In this document: in pieces, positions 55,246 to 63,927 of the stretch
Position numbering within the stretch: position 1 is the first letter of the stretch
How the letters are laid out: every line of letters starts with the position of its first letter
Source: Jidongwangia harbinensis
Lineage (GTDB): Bacteria; Actinomycetota; Actinomycetes; Mycobacteriales; Micromonosporaceae
Length of the DNA: 64,000 bases
Reading direction: 5' to 3'
Assembly (NCBI RefSeq): GCF_020216025.1
Contig: NZ_JAIWNC010000012.1
Span: 208,846-272,845, forward strand
Made by a program: the position numbers and the translations under genes
Notes under the pieces: generated by a model
Database searches by the model: none
What the model was told of the DNA's origin: nothing
The model's input: the letters and a program-made list of their open reading frames with translations, nothing else

Positions 55246-58047
55246 ATGGACTCGGTGGGGGACGACGCGCCACTCGTCGGCCGTACCGCCACGCTGGACG
55301 CCATCCGCACCGACCTGCTGGACACCGGGCCCGGCGGGACGGCCGCGGTTTTCGTGACCGGCGAGAGCGGTGTCGGCAAGAGCCGGCTGCTGCGCGAGAC
55401 GGCCGACGCGCTGCGCGCCGGCGGCACCGCCGTACTCACCGGTACCTGCCTCGACATCGGTGACGCCTCCCCGTTGCACCCGGTGCTGCAGGCGCTGCGC
55501 CGGCGCGGGTCCGCGGTCACCGAGGTGGACGGCGACGCCGGAGCCCTGCTGGAACGAGTGTCCCGGGAATTGCGCGCGGTGGCCGGCGAACGCCACCTGC
55601 TGCTGGTCCTGGACGACCTGCAGTGGGCCGACCGCAGCACCCGCCAGCTGCTGCTCTACCTGCTGGCCGGCCTCGGTGACGTGCGGCTGTCGGTGCTCGC
55701 CGCGGTCCGCGCCGAGTCGCTGCAGGGCACCCACCCGCTGCGCCGGGTGCTCGCCGAGCTGCGCCGGCTGCGCTGGGTCCGGGTGGTCGACCTGGCCCCG
55801 CTGGACCGCGCCGGCACCCAGGAACTGGTCACCGCGATCGCCGGCGACGGAGTCGAGGCCGAGGACGCCGACCGGGTGTTCAAGCGCTCCGGCGGAAACC
55901 CGTTCGTGGCCGAGGAACTGGCCCGTGACCTGCGCGACGGCCGGGTCGAACTGTCTGACACTCTGCGCGAGATCTTCCTGTCCCGGGTGGACGAGCTGGA
56001 CCCGCAGGCGCACGCCGTGGTGCACGCGGTCGCGGCCGGGGTGGAGCCGGTCGAGCACCCGGTGCTGGCCCGGGTCCTCACCCTGCCGGAGGACCGGCTG
56101 ATCGAGGGGATCCGCAACGCGGTGGCACACCGCTTCGTGGTGGGCGCCCCGGACGGCTATCGGCTGCGGCACCGGCTGGTCGCCGAGGTCCTCGAACACC
56201 AGGTGCTGCCGGCCGAGCAGGCGGTGCTGCACCGCCGGTACGCCGAGGCGCTGGAGGCCACCGGGTCGGCCGACCACACCCGGCTGGCACACCACTGGCA
56301 GCAGGCCGGCGAGCCGCAGCGGGCGCTGCCGTCGGTGGTGGCCGCCGCACACGCCGCGGAACGGCTGTACGGCTTCGCCGAGGCACACCGCTACTGGTCC
56401 CTGGCACTGGACCTGAGCTGCGACGCGAGCACCGACCGCACCGAGCTGCTGGCGCACGCCGCGGAGTCGGCGCACCAGTGCGGCGAGCACCAGCGCGCGC
56501 TGACCCGGCTGGAGGAGCTGGCCGCCCGGCCGGACGGGCCCGGCGAGTGCGAGATCCACCTGCGCCGGGCGCGCTACCTGGCGGCGGCCGGGCGGTCGGT
56601 GACCGCGGAGATCGAGTACGAGAAGGCGCTCGCGGTGCCCGCCTGCACCCCGGGCGAGAAGGCGACCGCGGCGGCGTACCTCGCCGAACTGCTGCTGCAC
56701 CTGGGCCGGTACGCGGACGCCGGCGCGCGGGCGCGGGAGGCGCTGCGCCTGGCCGAGGCCGACGGCACCACCGCCGACCTGGTCCGGGCCAGCGCGGCCC
56801 TGGGGTTCAGCGAGGCGTTCCGGGAGGACCCGGACGCCGGGCTGGCGGTCATCCGGCACGCCGTGGAGATCGCCGAGCGTTCCGGGCACCCCGACGACCT
56901 GGGCTGCGCCTACCTGCACCTGGCCGAGCTGCTCACCGGCCCGCTGAACTCGCTGGAAGAGGGCGTGCTGGTGGCCCGGCGGGGCGCGCAGAAGCTGGCC
57001 GAGATGGGCGTCGGGCGCAGCTACCAGACCCGGCTGCTGGCCATCGCCGCCAACGGCCTGTTCCGGGTCGGTCAGTGGGCCGAGGCGGAACGGGTGATCG
57101 ACACCGCGATGCGGCACCGGCCGTCCGGCGCCGACGCGGTGGAGCTGCTGCTGGCCCGCTGCCGGCTCTGGGTCGGCTTCGGCGACATCGAGGCGGCCGA
57201 CCGCGACCTCGACGCGGTGGCGACGGTGCTGGCCGGCGGCGGCGCCCGGCACGTCCTGCCGATGCTGACCCTGCGCGCCGGACTCGCCATGTGGCAGGGC
57301 CGGCACGCCGAGGCCCGCGCGGCGGTGCAACGCGGGCTCACCGAGACCCGCTCCGACGACCTGGTCCTGATGGGCATCCTGGCCTGGCACGGGCTGCGCG
57401 CCGAGGCCGAGGCGCACGCCGCCGGCGGCACCGTCGACCCGTCCGCGGTCCGCCGCCTCACCACGGTGGTGGACCGGATGACCCGGGGCGTCGCCAACGC
57501 CGCTCCCCCGGTCCGCGCCGTGATCGACGGCTACCAGGACCTCTGCGCGGCCGAGCTGAGCCGCATCGAGGACCGCCACGATCCGCATCCGTGGGCCCGG
57601 GCGGCGGCCGTCTGGGACAAGCGCCAGCAGCCGTATCCGGCGGCGTACGCCCGGCTGCGGATGGCCGAGGCGTCGTTCGCCCGCAAGGGGAAGCGGAGCG
57701 CCGCGATCACGGCGCTGCGCGAGGCGTACGCCACCGCCCAGGCGATGGGCGCCAAGCCGTTCGCCGCGGAGATCGCCGCCGTGGCGGCCCGGGCCCGGGT
57801 CACGCTGGGCGAGCCGGACGCCGTCGCGGCCACGCCGGCACCGGACGCCGGTGATCCGCTGGGCGTGCTGACCGGGCGGGAACGCGAGGTGCTGGCGAAG
57901 GTGGCCGAGGGCCTCACCAACAAGGAGATCGGGCAGCAGCTGTTCATCAGCGAGCGCACGGTCGGCGTACACGTCGGCCACATCTTCGACAAGCTGCAGG
58001 TCCGCACCCGTGTGCAGGCCAGCCGGGTGTACCTGGGCGCGGTCTGA
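55246..58047 (+). CDS. Large LuxR-family regulator with AAA ATPase and TPR-like region (LAL type)
   Basis: 933 residues. The N-terminal P-loop ATPase has LVGRTATLDAI, Walker A GESGVGKS (39-46), Walker B LLLVLDDLQWAD and a sensor near DLAPLDRAGTQELV. The middle 500 residues are alpha-helical, TPR-like. The C-terminal GerE helix-turn-helix is LTGREREVLAKVAEGLTNKEIGQQLFISERTVGVHVGHIFDKLQVRTRVQASRVY. This is the large ATP-binding LuxR (LAL/MalT-like) class, often activators of catabolic or secondary metabolism genes. Its target is not evident. A strong hairpin follows. Confidence 0.95.
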   Translation: MDSVGDDAPLVGRTATLDAIRTDLLDTGPGGTAAVFVTGESGVGKSRLLRETADALRAGGTAVLTGTCLDIGDASPLHPVLQALRRRGSAVTEVDGDAGALLERVSRELRAVAGERHLLLVLDDLQWADRSTRQLLLYLLAGLGDVRLSVLAAVRAESLQGTHPLRRVLAELRRLRWVRVVDLAPLDRAGTQELVTAIAGDGVEAEDADRVFKRSGGNPFVAEELARDLRDGRVELSDTLREIFLSRVDELDPQAHAVVHAVAAGVEPVEHPVLARVLTLPEDRLIEGIRNAVAHRFVVGAPDGYRLRHRLVAEVLEHQVLPAEQAVLHRRYAEALEATGSADHTRLAHHWQQAGEPQRALPSVVAAAHAAERLYGFAEAHRYWSLALDLSCDASTDRTELLAHAAESAHQCGEHQRALTRLEELAARPDGPGECEIHLRRARYLAAAGRSVTAEIEYEKALAVPACTPGEKATAAAYLAELLLHLGRYADAGARAREALRLAEADGTTADLVRASAALGFSEAFREDPDAGLAVIRHAVEIAERSGHPDDLGCAYLHLAELLTGPLNSLEEGVLVARRGAQKLAEMGVGRSYQTRLLAIAANGLFRVGQWAEAERVIDTAMRHRPSGADAVELLLARCRLWVGFGDIEAADRDLDAVATVLAGGGARHVLPMLTLRAGLAMWQGRHAEARAAVQRGLTETRSDDLVLMGILAWHGLRAEAEAHAAGGTVDPSAVRRLTTVVDRMTRGVANAAPPVRAVIDGYQDLCAAELSRIEDRHDPHPWARAAAVWDKRQQPYPAAYARLRMAEASFARKGKRSAAITALREAYATAQAMGAKPFAAEIAAVAARARVTLGEPDAVAATPAPDAGDPLGVLTGREREVLAKVAEGLTNKEIGQQLFISERTVGVHVGHIFDKLQVRTRVQASRVYLGAV

Positions 58048-58128
58048 CCGTCCCGCCCCGGTCGGCGGAAATACGTCGTTCTACCGATCCCTACCTACGT
58101 CGCCGGTGCCAGGCTCCTTGCACGGGGG

Positions 58129-58164
58129 AGCACCGCCCGGCGGCATCCGCCGGCGGGCGGTGCT
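58129..58164 (+). terminator. Hairpin terminator after the LuxR gene
   Basis: AGCACCGC-CCGGCGG pairs with CCGCCGG-(CGG)-GCGGTGCT around a CAT loop: 15 bp interrupted by a 3-nt bulge. It lies 80 bp after the stop codon and 43 bp before the next start. Confidence 0.65.
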
Positions 58165-58206
58165 AGGGGGCCCCTCCGCTTTCCCGAACCGCCCGTGGAG
58201 GAACCG

Positions 58207-58977
58207 ATGACCGTGTCGGTCTGGGGACCCGTGCACCAGGACATGACCGCGCTCCTGACCGGCCAACCCGACGACGTACCCGCCGTGGTGGACCAGCTGA
58301 CCAAGCTGCAGGACATCCTGGAACGGGTGCCGCCGCTGCTGTGCAGCAATCCGCTCGCCGACTTCAACAAGCTCTACCTGCACATCACCACGACGGTGCT
58401 GGACCGGCTGTACGAGGGTCGCTTCGCCGACCCGGCGTTCCTGTCCCGTCTCGACGTGGAGTTCGCGGCCCGGTACTTCGAGGCGCTGCGACACTGGAGC
58501 CAGGGCAGCGCCGCGTGCCCGCGGGTGTGGAGCGTGCTGTTCCACCGGGTGGGCGGCCCGGACTGCCGCCCGTTGCCGTCGGCCGCCGCCGGGGTGAACG
58601 CGCACATCAACTTCGACCTGCCGTTCGCGCTGGTCACCACGTTCGACTACTTCGGCTCGGACCCGGTGGACGACGGCGACCAGCACGCCGACTACCTGCA
58701 GATCAACGAGATCTTCGCCGACGCCATCCCCGGTCTGCGCCGCGGCTACCTGGAGAAATGGCAACTGCTGATCGACACGATCAACGGTGACCTGGACGAC
58801 TGGTGGCAGGGCGAGACGATCGAGTACGCCCGCAACGTCGCCTGGCGCAACGGCCAGCGGCTCTGGTCCGTCCGGCACGACCTGCCGGCCACCGCCAAGG
58901 AACGCGAGCGGCTGGACAGCAACGCGGCGGCGCTGGGCCGCCTGCTGCTGTCACCGCTCGGCGCGCTGCTCCAGTAG
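58207..58977 (+). CDS. DUF5995 family protein
   Basis: 256 residues of a mainly helical soluble protein: ADFNKLYLHITTTVLDRL, FLSRLDVEFAARYFEAL and GVNAHINFDLPFALVTTFDYFG. The GVNAHIN-DLP segment is the DUF5995 signature. Conserved His and Asn/Asp positions hint at a metal or small-molecule site. Function is unknown; no signal peptide is present. The ATG at 58207 follows GGAGG by 5 nt. It is convergent with the lipoprotein gene. Confidence 0.82.
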   Translation: MTVSVWGPVHQDMTALLTGQPDDVPAVVDQLTKLQDILERVPPLLCSNPLADFNKLYLHITTTVLDRLYEGRFADPAFLSRLDVEFAARYFEALRHWSQGSAACPRVWSVLFHRVGGPDCRPLPSAAAGVNAHINFDLPFALVTTFDYFGSDPVDDGDQHADYLQINEIFADAIPGLRRGYLEKWQLLIDTINGDLDDWWQGETIEYARNVAWRNGQRLWSVRHDLPATAKERERLDSNAAALGRLLLSPLGALLQ

Positions 58978-59018
58978 TCGGCGGGCCCGCGCCGGGGAGG
59001 ACGCGGGCCCGGGCCGGT

Positions 59019-59528
59019 TTACTGGATCACCACGAGCCGGGCGACGGTGGCGTCGCCGTCCTTGGCGCCGGCCACGCCGACCTGCGCACCGGCCTTCATG
59101 TCGGCGACGTCGGCCTTCTTCTTGGCGTGCCGCACCCGCACCTTCTCGTGCAGTGTCCAGGTGATGACGTAGCCGTCGGTGGACCGGACGCTGACCGTGG
59201 AGCCGTCGACCGCGGTGACCGCACCGCGCTGCACCACGACCGTCCGTACCCCGTCCTTGGCCTGCACGACGATCTCCCCGTGCAGGGTGTTCTTGCGCAG
59301 GTGCCGGCGGACCCCGGGGTGCCGCCCGGGCTTGTCCTCGCCGGCCGACGCCGACGGGGCGGGCGTGGCGGCCAGACCGGTCTCCAGACCGACCGCCTGC
59401 AGGGCGTACGCCTCGTCCGCGAGGTTCGCGGCACCGGAGGAGTCCGGTGCGGCACCACAGCCCGTGAGGCCGAGGACACCGGCGAGACCGAGTGTGCTGA
59501 GCGTGAGCGCCAGGTGGTTTCGTGTCAT
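59019..59528 (-). CDS. Putative lipoprotein downstream of a two-component system
   Basis: 169 residues. The lipobox LTGC (Cys24) is followed by a linker and a beta-rich domain of about 75 residues: NTLHGEIVVQAKDGVRTVVVQRGAVTAVDGSTVSVRSTDGYVITWTLHEKVRVRHAKKKADVADMKAGAQVGVAGAKDGDATVARLVVI. This matches the DUF5666-like OB-type domain pattern. It lies outside the membrane. It is 34 bp downstream of the sensor kinase on the same strand and may be co-transcribed with it or controlled by it. Confidence 0.8.
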   Translation of the reverse strand: MTRNHLALTLSTLGLAGVLGLTGCGAAPDSSGAANLADEAYALQAVGLETGLAATPAPSASAGEDKPGRHPGVRRHLRKNTLHGEIVVQAKDGVRTVVVQRGAVTAVDGSTVSVRSTDGYVITWTLHEKVRVRHAKKKADVADMKAGAQVGVAGAKDGDATVARLVVIQ

Positions 59529-59562
59529 GGGAGCAGCCTGCGCCGCCCGCACTCGACCGGTG

Positions 59563-60933
59563 TCAGGGCAATGTTCGGGTCCGGTAAGGCTCGCGGTCCG
59601 GGTACGGGATCTCGACCGTGAACCGGGCACCGCCCTCGGCCGCGTGCCCGGCCTCGATCCGGCCGCCCAGCCGGGCCACCAGGCGGGCCGCCAGCGCCAG
59701 GCCCAGCCCGCTGCCGACCTTGCGGATACCGCGGTACCGCCGGTGCAGCGCCCCGCGCTGGAACGCCACCGCCAGGTCGTCGTCGGTGAAACCGGGCCCG
59801 CCGTCGCGCACCTCCAGCACCCCGGCCCGCGGTCCGGCGCGCACCGCCAGCACCAGCGGGGCGCCCTGCGGGGCGATCCGCAGCGCGTTCTCGCACAGGC
59901 CGTCGACGACCTGCCGGACCCGGCCCGGGTCGGTGTCCACCAGCACCGGCTCCGGCGGCAGTTCGACCAGCAGGCGCGGCCCGTCCGGCGCGCAGCGCGG
60001 CGCCCACGCCTCGGCGGCGGCGCGCATCAGCTCCACCAGGTCCACCCGGACCACGTCCAGCGGCAGGTCGGCCGCCTCCAGCCGGGACAGCACGAGCAGG
60101 TCCGCGATCAGGCGGTCCAGCCGGTCCGCCTCGGCGACCATGGTGGCGCCCGCCTTCGGTACGCCGTCCGCGCCCACCACGCCGTCGGCGAGCGCTTCGG
60201 CGTACCCCCGGATCGTGGACAGCGGCGTGCGCAGCTCGTGCGAGACCGACAACAGGAAGTCCCGCTCCCGCCCCTCGCTGGTGGCCAGCGCCGCGGCCAG
60301 GTGGTTGAACGCGGCGGCCAGCTCGGCCGCCTCGGCCGGTCCCCCGCCGGTCAGGCGCACCGACCGGTCGCCGGCGCTCAGGTGCGCGGCCGCGGCGGCG
60401 GCCTGCCGGATCGGCCGCGCGATGAACCGGGCCAGCACCGCCCCCGCGCCCACCCCGCCGAGCAGGCCGGCCAGCAACGCCAGCCAGACCCCGCCGAGCA
60501 CCAGCCCGGCGGTGCCGGTGGAGGCCGGGCGGGTGAGCACGACGCCACCCGAATTGCCGGACAGCGGCCGCCCGACGATGAACGCGGACCGGCCGTCGAC
60601 CCGCCCCCGGGTGTTCACCAGCGCGCCGCCGGCCACCTGCTGCACCACGCGGTCGGGCAGCCCGGCCCGGTCCACCACGCCGCGGCGGATCAGGTAGACG
60701 GCGATGTCGTCGCGGCGCAGCTGCCGGACGATCCGTTCCCGGGCCGCGGGCCGTTCGCCGGACAGCAGCTCGACCGCCAGCGCGCTCGTGTCGACCAGTT
60801 CCTCCCGGGCCTGCCGGTTCGCCGAGTGCACCGCGAGCGGCACCGCGACCAGCGCGGTGATGATCACCGCGACCACGGCGGTCGCGGCGGTGACCCCCAC
60901 GACCTGGGCTGTCAGGGTACGGAAGGTCAGCAC
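59563..60933 (-). CDS. Sensor histidine kinase
   Basis: 456 residues. Two membrane helices (about 15-35 and 150-180) flank an extracellular segment of about 115 residues. A HAMP domain follows (FIARPIRQAAAAAAHLSAGD), then DHp SVSHELRTPLS with the phospho-acceptor His, and the ATPase boxes CENALRIAP (N), DGGPGFTDDD (G1) and GSGLGLALAARLV (G2). It phosphorylates the OmpR-type regulator encoded just upstream. GTG 60933 lies 1 nt after the regulator's stop; ATG 60978, inside the regulator gene, is an alternative. The external signal is unknown. Confidence 0.93.
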   Translation of the reverse strand: MLTFRTLTAQVVGVTAATAVVAVIITALVAVPLAVHSANRQAREELVDTSALAVELLSGERPAARERIVRQLRRDDIAVYLIRRGVVDRAGLPDRVVQQVAGGALVNTRGRVDGRSAFIVGRPLSGNSGGVVLTRPASTGTAGLVLGGVWLALLAGLLGGVGAGAVLARFIARPIRQAAAAAAHLSAGDRSVRLTGGGPAEAAELAAAFNHLAAALATSEGRERDFLLSVSHELRTPLSTIRGYAEALADGVVGADGVPKAGATMVAEADRLDRLIADLLVLSRLEAADLPLDVVRVDLVELMRAAAEAWAPRCAPDGPRLLVELPPEPVLVDTDPGRVRQVVDGLCENALRIAPQGAPLVLAVRAGPRAGVLEVRDGGPGFTDDDLAVAFQRGALHRRYRGIRKVGSGLGLALAARLVARLGGRIEAGHAAEGGARFTVEIPYPDREPYRTRTLP

Positions 60934-60934
60934 G

Positions 60935-61657
60935 TCAGTTCGGCTCAGGGTGGTGGGCGGGGCCGGCGGATGTGGCATCGGCCGTGTAGCCCACACCCCG
61001 CACGGTACGGATCACCGTGGCGGCCGGACCCAGCTTGCCGCGTACCTGCGCCACGTGCACGTCGACGGTGCGGGTGCCGGCGTGCGCGGCGTATCCCCAC
61101 ACCGCGGCCAGCAGTTCCTCCCGGGTGAACACCCGTCCGGGCCGGCCGAGCAGGTGGGACAGCAGGTCGAACTCGGTCGACGTCAACGTCAGCGCCGCGC
61201 CGTCCACGGTGGCCAGCCGCCGCTCCGGGTCCAGCGTCACCGGACCCAGCGTGCGGACCCGGGCGCCGCCCGGACCGGCGGCCCGGCGCAGCAGCGCCTT
61301 GACCCGCGCCACCAGCTCGCGCGGGCTGAACGGCTTGGTCACGTAGTCGTCGCCGCCCAGTTCCAGGCCGAGCACCCGGTCCACCTCGTCGTCGCGGGCG
61401 GTGAGGAAGATGACCGGCGTCCAGTCGCCGTCCGCGCGCAGCCGCCGGCAGATCTCCGTGCCGTCCATCCCGGGCAGCGCGATGTCCAGCACGCAGGCGA
61501 CCGGCCGCATCCGGCGCGCGGCGGCCAGCCCGGCCGCGCCGTCGTGCTCCACGTGCACGCCGAAGCCGTCGCGGCTCAGGTACAGCCGGACGAGATCGGC
61601 GATCGGGCGCTCGTCCTCGACCACCAGGACGAGGCCCTGGGCCCGCGCATCGGTCAC
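60935..61657 (-). CDS. OmpR/PhoB-family response regulator
   Basis: 240 residues. The receiver has VVEDERPIADLVRLYL (acid pocket), VLDIALPGMDG (phospho-Asp), T in FLTARDD, and TKPFSPREL (Lys). The C-terminal winged helix has LTSTEFDLLSHLLGRPGRVFTREELLAAVWG and TVDVHVAQVRGKLG. It is a DNA-binding transcription factor switched by the kinase downstream. Its GTG start overlaps the stop of the ECF42-type sigma gene by 4 bp (GTGA), an unusual coupling of a two-component system to a sigma-factor unit. Confidence 0.94.
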   Translation of the reverse strand: MTDARAQGLVLVVEDERPIADLVRLYLSRDGFGVHVEHDGAAGLAAARRMRPVACVLDIALPGMDGTEICRRLRADGDWTPVIFLTARDDEVDRVLGLELGGDDYVTKPFSPRELVARVKALLRRAAGPGGARVRTLGPVTLDPERRLATVDGAALTLTSTEFDLLSHLLGRPGRVFTREELLAAVWGYAAHAGTRTVDVHVAQVRGKLGPAATVIRTVRGVGYTADATSAGPAHHPEPN

Positions 61658-62904
61658 CCGCCCATTCTGCCCGGGTTATCGTCCGGGCCGTGTTCGGACG
61701 AGGTAAGGGCCGCCCGCACCGTCAGATACCGCTGCTCCGGCACGCTGCTGGTCATCCGCGCCGCGGTCAGGTACGACGCGTGCGCCTCAGCGGTGTACCC
61801 GGCCCGTTCCAGCAGGTGCGCGCGGACCGCGTGGAGGCGGTGGTTCCCGGCCATCCGTTCGTCGCCGTCCAGCTCGCCGAGCACCGCCAGCCCGGCCAGC
61901 GGCCCGCGCGCCATGCCCACCGCGACCGCCCGGTTCAGCGTCACCACCGGGCCGGGCGTGATCCGCTCCAGCACCTCGTACAGTGCCAGGATCTGCGGCC
62001 AGTCGGTGGCGTCCGCGCTCGGCGCCTCGTCGTGCAGCGCGGCGATCGCGGCCTGCAGCTGGTACGGGCCGATCGGCCCGCGGCCCAGCGTCGCCGAGAT
62101 CAGCGCCACCCCCTCGGCGATCTGGCCGGCGTGCCACCTGGTGCGGTCCTGCTCGTCCAGCGGGACCAGCGCGCCGTGCGCGTCGGTGCGGGCGGCCCGC
62201 CGCGCATCGGTCAGCACCATCAGGGCCAGCAGTCCCGCGGTCTCCCGGTCGTCCGGCATCAGCCCGCGCAGCATCCGGGTCAGCCGGATCGCCTCGGCGG
62301 TCAGGTCGGTACGCTGCAGCGCCGCGCCGCCGCTGGTGGTGTACCCCTCGTTGAAGATCAGGTACAGCACCTGGCGGACCACCCGGAGCCGGTCGGCCCG
62401 CTCCGCCTCGGGCGGCAGGGCGAAACTCAGCCCGCTGGTCCGGATCTTCTGCTTGGCGCGGCTGATCCGCTGCGCCATGGTCGCCTCCGGCACCAGGAAC
62501 GCGGACGCGATCTCCGCGGTGGTGAGCCCGCCGACCGCCCGCAGCGTCAACGCCAGCTGCGACGGCGGGGACAGCGACGGGTGGCAGCAGAGGAACAGCA
62601 GCGTCACCGTGTCGTCCCGCTCCGGCACGGTCGCCGGCAGGTCCCGCAGCGCCACGGTGACCTCGCGGTCGCGGCGGGCGCCGTCGCTGCGCCACTCGTC
62701 GATCAGCCGGCGCCCGGCGACCGAGATCAGCCAGGACCGCGGGTTGTCCGGTACGCCCTCGCCGGGCCACTTCAGCGCGGCCGCGAGCAGCGCCTCCTGC
62801 ACCGCGTCCTCGGCGGCGTCGAACCGGCCGTACCGGCGGATCAGCACCCCGAGGACCTGCGGCGCCAGCTCACGCAGCAGGTCCTCGACCACCGGGGCGC
62901 TCAC
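61654..62904 (-). CDS. ECF42-type sigma factor with C-terminal TPR-like extension
   Basis: 416 residues, longer than a usual ECF sigma. The sigma domains have AEDAVQEALLAAALKWPGEGVPDNPRSWLISVAGRRLIDEWR (region 2) and LTTAEIASAFLVPEATMAQRISRAKQKIR (region 4). The extension (DUF6596/TPR-like) runs from about 190 to the end and has the fixed LYLIFNEGY and LNRAVAVGMARGP motifs. These are the hallmarks of the ECF42 group, whose activity depends on the C-terminal part rather than on an anti-sigma factor. The GTG at 62904 overlaps the stop of the DGPF gene (GTGA). It is probably co-expressed with that gene and the two-component system. Confidence 0.92.
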   Translation of the reverse strand: MSAPVVEDLLRELAPQVLGVLIRRYGRFDAAEDAVQEALLAAALKWPGEGVPDNPRSWLISVAGRRLIDEWRSDGARRDREVTVALRDLPATVPERDDTVTLLFLCCHPSLSPPSQLALTLRAVGGLTTAEIASAFLVPEATMAQRISRAKQKIRTSGLSFALPPEAERADRLRVVRQVLYLIFNEGYTTSGGAALQRTDLTAEAIRLTRMLRGLMPDDRETAGLLALMVLTDARRAARTDAHGALVPLDEQDRTRWHAGQIAEGVALISATLGRGPIGPYQLQAAIAALHDEAPSADATDWPQILALYEVLERITPGPVVTLNRAVAVGMARGPLAGLAVLGELDGDERMAGNHRLHAVRAHLLERAGYTAEAHASYLTAARMTSSVPEQRYLTVRAALTSSEHGPDDNPGRMGG

Positions 62905-63260
62905 TGCTCGGGCGGCCCGTCCGGAACCTCGCGCAGCTCCACCCGCTCGGCCCAGACGACCACCTGGGAGGCGAGTTCCACCGCCCGGTCCTCGTCCTTG
63001 ACGTCGAACACCCAGTAGCCGGCCAGCGACTCCTTGGCCTCGGCGAACGGCCCGTCGGTGACCACCACCTGGCCGTCCACCAGCGAAACCGTCTTGGCGG
63101 ACGTCGGGTCGGCCAGGCCGCGCGCCTCGACCGCCTCGCCGGTGCGCTCCAGCTCGGCGTTGAAGGACCCCATGAACGAGATCATCTCGGTGACCCACTC
63201 CGGGGTACGGGACTGCATCATCGTGGCGCCGTCACCGAACATCATCAGCATGTACTTCAT
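62901..63260 (-). CDS. DGPF (YCII-related) domain protein paired with ECF42
   Basis: 119 residues: MKYMLMMFGDGATM, then VSLVDGQVVVTDGPFAEAKESLAGYWVFDVKDEDRAVELASQVV. The DGPFAE motif is the family mark. DGPF proteins are the usual genomic partners and regulon members of ECF42 sigmas; they may sense or modify a small molecule. GGGAGAG lies 5 nt before the ATG. The stop overlaps the sigma gene's start. A TGTCGA-N17-CGAC promoter lies 49-76 bp upstream. Confidence 0.93.
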   Translation of the reverse strand: MKYMLMMFGDGATMMQSRTPEWVTEMISFMGSFNAELERTGEAVEARGLADPTSAKTVSLVDGQVVVTDGPFAEAKESLAGYWVFDVKDEDRAVELASQVVVWAERVELREVPDGPPEQ

Positions 63261-63308
63261 CGCGTCTCTCCCTGGATCGGCTGCCCCGGCGGGGCGCGTT
63301 CACCATAG

Positions 63309-63336
63309 GGTCGGTGCGGCCGCGGTGTTCTCGACA
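63309..63336 (-). promoter_or_regulatory. Candidate ECF42 autoregulatory promoter
   Basis: On the minus strand TGTCGA (63331-63336) is followed after 17 bp by CGACC (63309-63313), about 49 bp before the DGPF start codon. I recall ECF42 promoters described as TGTCGA with a CGA-containing -10, so the sigma factor would drive its own operon. Confidence 0.55.
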
Positions 63337-63359
63337 TGCACCGGTCCGAAAATTCGGTG

Positions 63360-63629
63360 TCAGCCCAGCAGAGCCGGAACCCGCTCGAACAACTGCGTCG
63401 TGAACGTCATCATCTCGTGCAACATCCAGTTACCACTCACCAGAATCGCCACCCCGACCGCCACCGCCTTCGGCACGAACGACAGCGTCGCCTCCTGAAT
63501 CTGCGTCACCGACTGGAACAACGAAATCGCGAAACCGATCAACAACGCGGTCAACAACACCGGCGCGCTCATCTTCGCCGCAATGGTCATCGCCTGCAGC
63601 CCCAGCTCCACGATCTGCGTGTCAGTCAT
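63360..63629 (-). CDS. fliQ: Flagellar export apparatus protein FliQ
   Basis: 89 residues, the normal length. Two membrane helices (about 18-40 and 52-73) and the family pattern LGLQAMTIAAKMSAPVLLTALLIGFAISLFQSVTQIQEATLSFVPKAVAVGVAIL are present. FliQ is part of the FliPQR export gate. Neither fliP nor fliR flanks it: downstream is the DGPF gene and upstream is non-coding DNA up to an IS30 element. The ATG at 63629 is chosen by homology; GGGG precedes it. Confidence 0.93.
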   Translation of the reverse strand: MTDTQIVELGLQAMTIAAKMSAPVLLTALLIGFAISLFQSVTQIQEATLSFVPKAVAVGVAILVSGNWMLHEMMTFTTQLFERVPALLG

Positions 63630-63927
63630 GCCATCCCCATCGGGCCACCACACCGCCCCCGGAGTGCAGGACGGACGCGCCCCGGTTGCCGTTAGGTTCA
63701 CCCCCGCCGACCCCTCAAGTCCGGCGCCCCGGCTGCCGCTGAGCGGGGGTTTGCCGATCTGTCCGGTTACCGCCTGCGGGACTCGGGAGACCTTCAGGCG
63801 GACGGGCTCATGGAGCGTTTCAGCCTGGTGGCGGCTGCGTTACTGGTGGATCTTGGGAACCTGAGGTCGGATAGGCGATTTCAAGGTTTGGATGCAACAC
63901 CCACGTTTCTGCAGGTAGGAGTGGGTT
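63630..63927. other. Non-coding DNA between fliQ and an IS30-family transposase
   Basis: About 300 bp. In the reverse frames there is no FliP C-terminus next to fliQ. The part from about 63865 is probably the left end of the IS30 element (sequence AAGGTTTGGATGCAACACCC), but the second end is outside the window, so the border cannot be fixed. Confidence 0.5.

Noticed and set aside
63630..63860. fliP 3' end upstream of fliQ
   Set aside because: Reverse-frame translations show stops and no FliP C-terminal pattern.
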